DNA of 64,000 nt, taken from Luidia sarsii. Taxonomy: Eukaryota > Echinodermata > Asteroidea > Paxillosida > Luidiidae. The stretch is from contig OX465107.1 of assembly GCA_949987565.1 (NCBI GenBank), positions 1,847,582 to 1,911,581 on the forward strand, read 5' to 3'. Made by a program: the position numbers and the translations under genes. Numbering within the stretch: the stretch's first letter is position 1; every line of letters begins with the position of its first letter. Positions 1 to 10,491 of the stretch are shown here, piece after piece. Below the pieces are notes generated by a model that did no database searches, had not been told where the DNA came from, and worked only from the letters and a program-made list of their open reading frames with translations.

Positions 1-3000
1 ACCTTGGAGACTGGCTGGAGTCTTGGACATCCGTGCTGAAGCCGCAGAGATCACATCGTTGACTATGGTTGCCCCTATGCAGATTGATCTGTTAAAATTG
101 TACACACATGATGCACCACTGAACATGGAAAGCTATCCTTGCCACACATAGTTTGCTATACAGCAGTACAGAACGATGCACCTCTATTTGAACTGCATTA
201 CTGCCAAGAGTCTTTAAGACAGTGCATCAGATGGTCCAGGCTGCAGCCAACCATCCATCCACTTTAACACTCACATGATGCACTGTACAATGAATCAATA
301 GTAAATGTACAGTGTATAGTATACATATGTACATGTTTACCGTTAATGTTTTCAAGATAATGATACAAACACTGTAACGCTGAAGAAGATTAAAAGGAGG
401 ATACCCCATTTGCAAAGTGATCAATTTCCGCCTTCTGGACTTTCCAAATTCTAAAAATTAATCACCAGAACTCATCAGGAAGCTAGTAAAAGCATTAGAT
501 ATTATGATAACTTCTAGCACACAGAAAGCTGCCGTTTTCGAGAAAAGAGGAATTGTGTATGGATTTCCAACGATCATTCGCGGATTTTCTTTTTATACCG
601 CCCTCTATGTCTGAAAAAAGGTTAGCATATAATTTTGTTTCTTTTCTCATGACATGGTGGATGGATTGTACATGTACATGGGTTAGTAAATGCCCCAGCG
701 GTTTAACAAAGTATGGATTGGATGCAATTCTTTGAGCTTGGTGTACTGTACCCAACCTTTAATTTGATGCTTTTGGACAGTCCCTAAATGTACACGTATA
801 TGTACTGTAGTTACACCTAAAGTAGTCCAATGATATAACAGCTCTGTCACATGACGGAGCCAAACATCAGATAGCGATGGCAGTCGCTGAGAATGCAAAG
901 GTTTCATTGACTATTCAGCAGCGAATGATGGACGGTGTGATTACAGACGCCATTTACATGGAGATTCTAATGATAACGACGCATTAGGGCTCAGGCTAGA
1001 TTACTCCTTATAAACGAGCGTCTATGTAATATTTACATGTACATTGAGAGACCGCACAGCAACTGTATTAGAAATATCACCGCATGCTGGATGAAATATT
1101 ACTCAATCCATTCGTCAGATGAAGGTGCGGCCTACCCAGCCCATAGGGACCCCTGCACTCGGTGACTAATTCCATCCACGTTCTATGTGCACGTGCAGTA
1201 TGAACTCCTCTTCAACACGTGTGCTAAAAAAAATAATAAGGCCGCTCATTTTCAGAGTACAACAATCGGAGCCACAGTTACGAGACACCACATCATCTGA
1301 GTCTCTCTGCCAGGACCTCAGCTAATTCATTAAAGTACCCAACGCACGCACAATTACACAATACAGTGAATACACACCCCATATCAGGTTGGGCAGCCGT
1401 ATTTCACCTCCTTGAATCAAAGCGTGCATGCCTATGACTCAGCAGAGACATATTTCGGTATGATTTTTTGTTCCTTTTCCGCCTCCTTCCCCTCCATGAC
1501 ACACGGATCCGTATTCAACCTCCCCTCCTTCTTTTCAGCCTCCAAAGCATTAATCATGCAAAGAGGAGCTTCCCTTTCTAATGATGGAACAAAATAACCT
1601 GATAGGTGTGCACACCGCCCCAACCATTGCGCATCAATTGAGCCGCTGTAATAAAAGACAAAATTAATTGACTATGACTCAGGGGAGGCTTTTAAATCCT
1701 CTTTCCTTTTGCAAATGTGGATTACAGTTTCTTTGATTATACATCCTTGTGTTTTGTTTACATATATTTATGATGCATATTGTTATTGTCTACTGTTGTT
1801 CCACTTCATTGAAAATGCCGGAAGTGCATCAAAAAGGATGAAAAGGATGTTGCTTCACGGACCTCACAAATTCACAATCCATTGGATGCTCAGATTACTC
1901 ACACTGGAGCCAGTGCTACGAAAACTACATCTTTATTGGCAGTTGAAACCACCGGTTCCCTGAACCTCAGATTCCCCCTTAGAGTACATTTCATATTACG
2001 TTACCTCATTTCATAGTTCAACAAGCAAGCAAGGCTTACCATATATATCAAGTGACCAGGGCCATGAATTATTGAATATGCCATTCCAAATCTTGACAGC
2101 GCTTCCCCAATCAAACGCACACAGACAAAATCCCACCAACACTAACGAGGAGTCTCTTGGGCTCCAGTTACCATGGTTACTGGATCTCGGCTAACCTCCT
2201 GTTAGTCAGAGGTAGTGGAGATTTCAAGGATTCTTTTAAAAATGTAAAGGTTTGTACTCTTGGTCTCAGTTACATAGGCACAGCTACTGTAGCAGCTGGG
2301 CGCCAGAGCTGGGGACTAGGAAGAAGCGAGTCACTCAATGAGGAGCATGCAAGTCAATGCTAGAAGCAAGTATATCGGCCGTTCCCACTGTGCAAATAAT
2401 CACGATTTGAATCCACAAGGCCAAAATAGCTAGCCGAATGTGGTTCGCAATTGTGGTAAAATGGTGGGTGTGTCCCTGAGGGTGGCCCATGCAAGAAGAC
2501 ATATAATGTACAGTTTTACAAGCATGGCACTTCCTGTCAGTGTTATATGAGTGGTGCATTGTGGGATTAAGAATGTAATTGTAATAATGTAATTGTGGGA
2601 TTAATGTCAATCAGCGGAGCATTTCCACAAACATCGCGTGGCAAATAAATGTGATTATTTAGAAAATCTATAGATTCAAAAGTACCAAGAAAGAGCAGTC
2701 TCTACTTCTAGAATCTAGATCTATACATGTACCTTTTTCTATAATTTTTGAAAGCTTGCAGATACTGGGTCAACATAGTGCAAGAGTCCATGTACAATGT
2801 GTACTGGCAGCAAAAAGGAATCTAACATGTCTGTGATGATGACTCACTTTGCACACTTGTACAGTAAAGTTTAAGTTTTGGGCTGTGGAGACAAGGAACA
2901 CGTTCACTCAGAAAAGACTTGAAATTCTTCAGACAATACTCACAGGAATTGCACATGGGGCGTTCCGGTGTTCGGTGCTGCCCATACATGTACGTATATG

Positions 3001-4589
3001 GAACTCTTTCTTTGTAAAGCTGACTTTACAAACTGAGCATCGAATGTGTATGGCATAATCAGACATGGTCATGGACAAGGGCACTGGCACGCAAAACCAG
3101 AGTTTGTGGGTTCAAGTCAAAGTTTTCTTTGCCATTTTTCAAGATTATTCAAAAAGTTCACTGTAAGATTTTCCCTTTATTTGTTTGTCTTTGAAAAAAA
3201 ATAATTAAAAAAAATTAAAAGTCAAATTATTTGACTGAATTTGAGAGCTTGTTTATTGCAATTCATAATAATGATGCAATGGCAATAATGATGCATTGCC
3301 AATAATGATGGCAATAAATGATATATAGATCGCTTTTTAAAGGGTTTTCTAAGTATTTCTGACCACCTAATGTAGAATATGGATCTGATCAAGACTGGCT
3401 CAAGATGGTTTTTTTAGGAGTAGTGGAGGAGTGGAGTCAATATTATTAGGACTCTTTAGGAGCTTTGGTTGTTTACTTTAGATGGTAAAACATCCCTCTT
3501 GTTTCAACTCAATAATATTAATAGGATGAAAATGAAGTGCTCGTTGAGCACAAATTTATTAATATCACTTGGATTACCAAAATACTGTGAGCTTCAAAAA
3601 ATTCTGAAAATAGAAACGTTTATCCGGAGCCGGTGAAGTGAATATGATGCACTGGTGTGCTACATAAACACGTGTGCCACAACAAAGGATTAGGCATGGC
3701 ACTGCATACTGCATAGTGCGTCGTAAACAAATATACCTCAAAGCCAATATCATACAATGCAATACACAGACAATCGTTCGGGAAGAAGTTCACAAAACTC
3801 AAAAATTGTCCAATTGTTTTGGGGGAAAAAAGCCAAGAAAAACAGAAGAAAGAATCTCTGTGCTAATCTAAGTGCCACTGTTTACATGAATCACGGTTCA
3901 ATTTCTTTCTGAACAATCAGAGTTTCCTTAGCATTTGGGAGGGCCTGAGTTCGCAACGGACGATTTGAAGCAAAGAATGAATGAGTTTGGCACATCATGG
4001 ATGGCCCATGAATCTCAAATCAGACTGAGCACTGCAATGTATGTTTGCTGTCAGAAACAGGGAAAGCAATGCTTGGATATGTTAAATAAATCAATATCAG
4101 TTTTGCATGATTTCATTTGTTTTCTGGCATTATTCTGATCACTGGTGGCAAGCTTTTCAAGACAAAAAATACATGAGGTGGTCTATAAAAGCTGTGACTA
4201 GTGTGAACTGGTCCACCTCAAAGTTTAACAGGCAAGGGAAATGCTATTCCTTCTTGCTATTTCCAACTTACTACGTTTAGTACGTACACGGTAGAGTTAG
4301 TTTGTTACATAACTTACATTTAAATGTACTGTATCAGTCACTGTAGTCTAACTACGCGCCAAGACAAGAGGCAAGATTGAAGATATTTATAGTTATATTC
4401 TTAGTTACCCTTAATAGTCAAAACAATACTCAATAGTCCACAGTAGACCACCTATTGTCATGAAGGCAATAACCATTGTCTGGCACGATCGTTGAAATTG
4501 GACATGCCTTTTTGGCAAAGATCAAGTACGGGACCACCAGGCACTAACGCTGCGTGCACGGCGGAAAAAAATGTCAACAAGGCACTTAC
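1..4589 (-). other. Probable intron 1 of the DENN-domain gene (no exon recognised)
   Basis: The exon at 4590-4686 ends at a strong 5' splice site reading toward lower coordinates, so this stretch should be its first intron. I read both strands and saw no further DENN-like exon. Open frames at 1432-1623 (minus) and 3935-4138 (plus) match no family I know. The DNA is AT-rich, with many ACATGTAC-type words and short direct repeats of ATAATGATGCAATG type near 3265-3320. A worn tRNA-SINE copy lies near 3085-3185. Confidence 0.5.
3085..3185 (+). repeat. Degenerate tRNA-derived SINE copy
   Basis: The segment has the same order of words as the better SINE copies near 13130-13280 and 31000-31110: a GCACTGGCACGCAAAACC block, then GTGGGTTCAAGTC, close to a Pol III B box (GGTTCGANTCC). 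The A-box end is badly eroded. Similarity was judged by eye. Confidence 0.5.
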
Positions 4590-4686
4590 CCGAATAGAGG
4601 CCTGGCTGCAAGATGGCACTAGGCTCGAGTCCGCACACGGCGAAGTAGTCGACAAAACGGTTGGTCTGCTGGCCCGTGGAACCCAT
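4590..4686 (-). CDS. DENN-domain protein, first coding exon (DENND5-like)
   Basis: The exon encodes 32 residues plus one base, from ATG at 4686 to a consensus 5' splice site (G|GTAAGTGCC) after 4590. The core RFVDYFAVCGLE matches the start of the upstream DENN module, best with DENND5/Rab6IP1-type proteins, which have a DYFVICGLD core followed by a GLEP word. DENN proteins are Rab guanine-nucleotide exchange factors acting in endosomal and Golgi traffic. The start is well supported: an in-frame TGA lies upstream with no ATG between, and the ATG has G at -3 and +4. The 115-residue open frame on the other strand (4492-4839) is a shadow of this CpG-containing exon. The remaining exons should lie beyond the left edge. 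The DENN assignment rests on one short motif; the subfamily is less certain. Confidence 0.68.
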
Positions 4687-5100
4687 TCCAGACGGGCAGA
4701 GACTCTGGAAGACGTGAAGGGGCCGGGACGCTACAGCCGGGTCCGGGAACTGTCAAAATCCGCACGAAAAGAAGACTTTCGAGGGGGGGGAAAGCAGGGA
4801 CAAGCGGGTTCGGATAATGCGTGTGGTCTCGGCAACTAAACAACATACACTGAGTGCGTCATTCATTCTGCTCCAGCAGCGCTTCAGCCAACTTGTGCGG
4901 TGACAATGCAAATAGTCAGCGACCCCTCCCGGTGCGCATTATCAATGTATCAGCAGGCAGGGTACCAGACTCGATTGCCTAGCAGCGTGCGCCTGAATGC
5001 GAACTATGGCCCGACTAGGAATGCTCGGGCCGGTGAATCCCCCAGTTGCACCAGATGCAGACGGCAGGTGCCGCTCAATTGTACACAATGGTCTATTGTC
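4687..5100 (-). promoter_or_regulatory. Probable 5' UTR and promoter side of the DENN gene
   Basis: Directly upstream of the DENN start codon the sequence is richer in GC and CpG than its surroundings (for example near 4690-4770 and 4860-5050). An invertebrate promoter and 5' leader would look like this. No TATA box or initiator is clear. This is inferred from position and composition only. Confidence 0.35.
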
Positions 5101-5344
5101 AGAGCCCCAGATATAAAATTCCCCGTCAAATTACGTATCACACAAACAAATCGGCAGGCTTTTCTTAGCGCGCTTAGCTCACGATTGCTCCATACAGTAT
5201 GCCTGTTCTTGACGCATCCTGGAAACTTTGTACATCCATTTCTAATTCTATCTCCATGGAATTGGAAACAGGATTCGCACATCGTAAATCGTTTGTCCAC
5301 AATCGTTTTTCATAAACTGTATCATAGAATATTATTGAAATCCC

Positions 5345-5935
5345 CAAAGTCAGAGGGCCTGACGTTTCGATCCTAGCAGGATCTTTCTCAAAGGTCCTGC
5401 TAGGATCGAAACGTCAGGCCCTCTTTCTTTTGAGATTATGTATTGTTAGTCAGTGAGCAGTTTGCAACAGTTTTTGTAATTACAGAAATATGATGGAAAG
5501 ACATCTTACCAAAATACGGTATGGCGGAAATAGTTTTTCTCTAATTTTTCTCACATCTTTCCAAGATATGACATCACGGAAAGACGTCTTTGCAAGATCA
5601 TTTATCCATGATTTATCTAGGAACGTGGATGCATCACTTTCCTTTGCGGACCATGCTATAATTTATTAATATGACTACGGCCTCTAATAACATCGACACC
5701 AATGGGTAATGGCTGCAGCTTTTGTAGCACATGCAATCATGATGTAATGTGATATACAACAAAAGTTGCAAACTGCTTACTGACTACAATTATACCAAAA
5801 TGCCGATGTCAAAATTTAGTGGGCCTGACGTTTCGATCCTAGCAGTAGCAGGACCTTTCTCAAAGGCAGAGGGGGAAAGGTCCTGCTACTGCTAGGGTCG
5901 AAACGTCAGGCCCACTAAATTTTGAGACATGATGT
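5345..5935. mobile_element. Non-autonomous element with hairpin-forming ends
   Basis: Two hairpins frame the element. At about 5352-5424 two arms of about 30 bp (GGCCTGACGTTTCGATCC and its complement) surround a short loop. At about 5813-5925 arms of about 50 bp with a single clear mismatch carry the same core. Just inside, 5440-5475 (AGTCAGTGAGCAGTTTGC) and 5762-5795 are themselves inverted to one another, so the 590 bp is one large inverted structure. Related pieces lie near 11020-11085, 31265-31290, 39170-39195, 43515-43680 and 43755-43800. No transposase frame is present. Confidence 0.7.
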
Positions 5936-6025
5936 AATGTACTACGTACATGTAGCTTGTTGTGTCCATTAGGCTAATGAAGGCTTAGTTTCGGGTTTAG
6001 TCTTCGATCATATCCCCCCTACACG

Positions 6026-6103
6026 GTATAATGTCACAAACATGATCTAGAAACCAAGGTTTGGTCCCAGTTTCTTGGTGAAGACTGTACGTATCAAGCC
6101 AAC
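6026..6103 (+). repeat. Dispersed repeat family A, copy 1
   Basis: The segment shares the word order ATAATGTCACA, then CTAGAAA, then CCCAGTTTCTTGGTGAA, then GTATCAAGC with 19793-19865 (same orientation) and, inverted, 29814-29895. Three related copies in 64 kb mark a mobile or dispersed repeat. Its class is unknown. Confidence 0.55.
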
Positions 6104-9100
6104 CTATATTTTCAAGTTTTGTCAGACGGAGACGATGCCAGAGGCCGAGCGGCCTGATCCATAGATATTCGGAAATTGCCAGACTCGCGGACCACACCAG
6201 CGAGAGGGCGCTATATACAATTAGTAGGTGGTGTCACTCTAGGGGCGTGTCAGGGCGAGACATGGATGACGTGGGGGCGTGTCCCCATTTGTTTGTAAAC
6301 ATAAGCCATTAATTTACCTCCAAGGACGATCTCCTTGAGTAGACAGTTCTGTCTTTGGGAAAGGCATAGCTAGGAATTGCTTTACTTTTTGGGGGTTAGC
6401 GAGCAGTTTGAAGCCAGTTATAAAACTAAAGGATAATTTCCTATGCAGAAAAAACAAGAATACAATATGCCAATGGCAATGCCATATTTTGCAGTCAGGA
6501 AATTGAAATTTGGTTGACTTGTTTTTCTTCATCCCTCCCAATCCTATTCCGAATTAATTTGTTTTTCTCTCTCTCCACAAGCAAATGAAAACTCAGAAAC
6601 GAAGACGCAAAAACGTTACATAACACTGGTAAAAATAGCAGATTTTATTTCTGTATATCTTCATTTTGGGAATCTAGGTTTTGAAGACAGACGACCCAGT
6701 GGATAAGATAAAATAGACATCTGGTTGTTAGCACAGACCACACAAGAAGAGGGGTGAAGAAAAGAAAAGAAAATGAAGGTGCCTCGAATTAAAGAAACTT
6801 CCTTCATCAAAGAAACATTTCATCAGAATAGTTTGTACACTAAATAATCCATTAAACATTAAAAATATGTTCAGATCTGTGATTTTTTTGGGTAAAACTT
6901 TTTGGTGGAAATTATGACTCTTCTACTGATTCAAATAAGAGGGAAGGAGATAGAAATGTGTCTTCACAAGCATCTTGAAAAAAAGATTGCTCATGTTTAC
7001 TTAAAGATTGACTTAGAACTATGTCTTTACAAACACTTTTATATCTTATCAATTATGGTACAATTTTTATACATAATTTACACCGAGAGTTGGGTTTGCT
7101 GTGTCAAGTGCAGGTGATTCTTTGCATAATTTCTTCTCCCCGAAGTAATTAACTTTCATTTTCAAGCTCTCACGATAAATCAATGAGTCGTCTCTTGTCA
7201 CAATTAAAAACGAGAAAATCTACACATTTTTCACAATTTAGTGAGGAGGTTACGTAAAAAATGTCAAAAACATAATTTTTTTTGTCAAATCTCAAAGTAC
7301 AGGAAAAGAGAAAATTAACGCTGGCAAAATGGACCGTTTCAGCCACAGTTGCCGTTACCTTCATAGTGTGAGTTCCCCTTTTCCCTTCTTTCCGACAAAC
7401 ATAAGTGCTTCCCAGATTTAAAAAATTTGTTTCATTTTGAAATAGTATTTCCAAAGAACAAAAGAGAAGACGGAATTTGATTTGTACAATTTGCAAAGAT
7501 CAAAAAACTTGCCACTACAAAACCAGAGCATATACGAGAATGCGACAAATTATCATTCGAATGAAGAATGCAACAAACTTTCCACAATCATCCGCAAAAC
7601 TATACATAATTCTGACAGCGAGATGTATCAAACATTTTTTTTAAAACTGCATACAAGCCAGTTCTGTGTACATGTAGCAGATGTCAAAAGCATGCAAAAA
7701 AAGGAATCCTATGCACAATGGACACTTTAAAAAGTAAAAAAATTCACACTCCATGGAGTACCAGACTGATGCAAGCCAAAAGATAAGGGAACTGAACTGT
7801 ACACGGCGCTATGAGAATTCTTCACATACGGCCAGAGATAAGGGAAGATGTTTTTGATCGATATACAGTGTGCAAGTGATTCTGTTACACGGGTTGAACT
7901 TGTGCAGACCGTGACGCAGACAGCACGGTGCTAGACGCATGGGCAGTGGTGCTGAGCATGAGGGGCGTGGCTCCCCCCCCAAATACCTCCCGACCGCTGC
8001 AAGATATCGGATGACTGATCACTGCGCAGATACAATCTCAGGGTTGCCCTTCAACAACAGAGTCAAGCGACAATTTCAGAGGCAGGTATGGTTCCCGTAC
8101 CGCTGATACTTGAAACCAGTGATAGCCTTGCAAGGGCACCGTGCCGTGGCCAACCATGTTGAAATGAATGCATCAACAGTCCTCCTTTGCAAACTGAAGG
8201 TCAGAGTTCATAGACTCTAACATCTGGAGATATACACGTAGGCAACCAAGCTCTATACAAAACTTGAATACAATGGCAACTATACACGGATGCAGATAAT
8301 GTAATAAATATACACAGCCTACATTGCACATTAAATACTTCACGAGGCACATAGTCCGCCAGGAGACAGACCATGTCCTCCTGACAAAACATCAATGGCT
8401 TGAAAAATGAAAACGTCAACATTTGTTCTTGTTTTCAAATCAGGTTCATCATGGAGCATTTTAAAAGAACTACTCCTGAGAGTATGATTAAATTAGATAA
8501 TTATTGGAATCTAAACAAAATGTATGTGCTGCTATGAATGGGAGAATTTTGGATACAGCTTTGAGTCAGCGTAACATAAAAGGTGGAGAATTTCTCCCAT
8601 TTGCAGGAATGAAGCTAAGTCCAATTTGAATTTGGTTCGTCCATTGTGATAAGATATTCATTTTTTTTTAAACTAAAACAGATTCTTCAGGAAGGTGACA
8701 GAGATAATGTTAATTGTAGGTTTAAAAACAAAAACAGCTGCATTGCATTGTCCTTGAAACAAATTAGCATCAAAATTACTCAGCCTAATAAAAACTTGGT
8801 GGAAAACAAAATAACACTTCTTCACTCACTGCTGTCTGAACAAAATAAAAATTGATTTTTTTTCTGCTTCATTTCAACAATATTTTTCCCCCCAAGTGAC
8901 ATAATTATGGAAAATATACGAGTAGAATGAAATTATTTTGGTGATTTTCACACGTGGAAAAAAACAATAATAAAACATTCCAAAAAGAATTTGGAAATTT
9001 CCCTCAAAATGGACAATCCTGCTTAGAATTGGCAAGAATTTTCTCATGTTCAGGTCCGGTTTGTATCTACAGTTATCTACACATTGCATATATTTTACAC

Positions 9101-10132
9101 TTCTGAACATAATTACATTATTTACAGAGATCTATAATTTTTCCCAATGAAATACGAAAAATAGCCAGCACGGTCAGAAAGATATGCAGGTATTTTTTTC
9201 AAAGAAGAAATAAAAATACTTCCATCAGTAAAAAGAGCGGTCGTACGTTGAACAATTTCAATTCAATTGATTGCTTATCAACAGGAAAATCGTGAACGGA
9301 GGAACAATTTCAAACAATAATTTTGTTTTACTTAGGCTCCACAGAAAATTTCAAAGTCAAATTTTAGAGATTGTAGGAATTTGTAGGCACTAGTCAACTG
9401 ATGAAAGTCCTTTCTCTCTGACAAAAAAAAAGGCGGGGAAGTGATCGATTCTCATTTCTGATATTCATGGAAGTCTTTCAATATTGTCTTTTCGTGAATA
9501 TTCAAATTAAAAAAAATGTTGGCACATCGTAGGTGATAATGTCTCATGAATTATTTTTGGAAGGGTCACAGTTTTTATTAAGTTTGATTTCAAAATTCAG
9601 TCATCTCTCTGAAACTCTTCTAATTTCCATCCCGCTTTGTTCTTCAGTATAAAGATGTTTATTCATTTATGAGTCATTATTATGCAATTTATCCGATGAC
9701 TATTCATAAGCTCCATCACATCAATATCAATTAACAATGTGATATGAATTCTCATATACAGATAAACGCTCAGTCACTGCGGTGAGCAGTACTGAGCAAT
9801 GATCACAACCAGTAGAGGGTGTCCAGCGCTCACTCCCAGGAATGTTCATATCCATCCTGTACTGAATATTCATGAGGCTGCCTCTACCGTGTGAGACGTC
9901 CGCAGACTCCTGGAGGTTTGCCATTTGTTGAGTTCTGCCTGAGTCTGTGCCCATTGCATGGACTTGTCATGACTGCTTGACCAACTCATGCATATTCATC
10001 ATCCCGTCCCCTCTGCCGCCTGCAGGGAATTTCGTCACTGGTTCCCACTCTGTTGCCACTGCCTCTACCGCATCCTTCATCCATCCCCGGTAGTCTGCAG
10101 TGTTGCTCCAATTCAAGGGCCCACACTTGTAT

Positions 10133-10310
10133 GAATATTCATCGTTGCAACCAATGCCTTGAATATTCATCATAGCAACCAATCCTTGAATATTCATCGT
10201 TGCAACCAATTCCTTGAAAATTCATTGTGGCAACCAATGCCTTGAATATTCACCGTAGCAACCAATTCCTTGAATATTCATCGTAGCAACCAATTCCTTG
10301 AATATTCATC
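10133..10310 (-). repeat. Seven 28-bp tandem repeats in the NAV 3' UTR
   Basis: Units start near 10133, 10161, 10188, 10216, 10244, 10272 and 10300, a 28-bp period with one 27-bp step. Each unit carries the palindrome TGAATATTCA (once GAAAATTC) followed by CAACCAAT. The array begins 47 bp after the NAV stop codon on the minus strand, so it should be transcribed in the 3' UTR. Single TGAATATTCA words also occur near 9498 and 9866. Confidence 0.8.
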
Positions 10311-10356
10311 ACCAGGCACTTTTCCATCTCCTTGGTGGGCTGTGTATCCTGCAGGC

Positions 10357-10491
10357 TCACACGGTGATTTCCACGGTCTTCTGGATGTCCTCCGAGGACA
10401 CGCCCACGCTGTCGATGCTGTTGGTGTCGCTGTCGTAGCTCTGGGCTCCGGACAGATTCGCGGCTTCCTGCAGTCTCATCAGCATGTTGAA
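10357..10491 (-). CDS. NAV: NAV last coding exon with stop
   Basis: It encodes 44 residues beginning FNMLMRLQEAAN, then an acidic Ser-rich tail ending EITV and TGA at 10359-10357. The acceptor is CCCCGACAG before 10491, phase 0. The NMLMRLQEAAN word is the conserved C-terminal signature of NAV proteins; the tail after it is variable in the family. Confidence 0.93.
   Translation of the reverse strand, partial: FNMLMRLQEAANLSGAQSYDSDTNSIDSVGVSSEDIQKTVEITV

Larger units (their letters stand above)
5936..10356 (-). other. Intergenic DNA and probable 3' UTR of the NAV gene
   Basis: No coding exon was recognised between the NAV stop codon at 10357 and the hairpin element. The stretch 6540-9720 is unusually AT-rich and free of microsatellites, as a long 3' UTR or simple intergenic DNA would be. 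AATAAA words on the minus strand occur at 9658-9663 and 9574-9579, among others, so the 3' end of the mRNA cannot be fixed from sequence. A dispersed-repeat copy lies near 6026-6103. Confidence 0.45.

Noticed and set aside
1432..1623. Minus-strand frame ending KYVSAES as a possible next DENN exon
   Set aside because: No resemblance to DENN sequence and no clear donor.
3935..4138. 67-residue plus-strand frame
   Set aside because: No known motif; AT-rich codon use and no paired splice sites.
4492..4839. 115-residue plus-strand frame
   Set aside because: Antisense to the DENN first exon; no homology, and the minus strand has the ATG, the DENN motif and the donor.
10133..10310. CRISPR-like array of 28-bp repeats
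   Set aside because: Units are contiguous with no spacers, and the DNA is animal.
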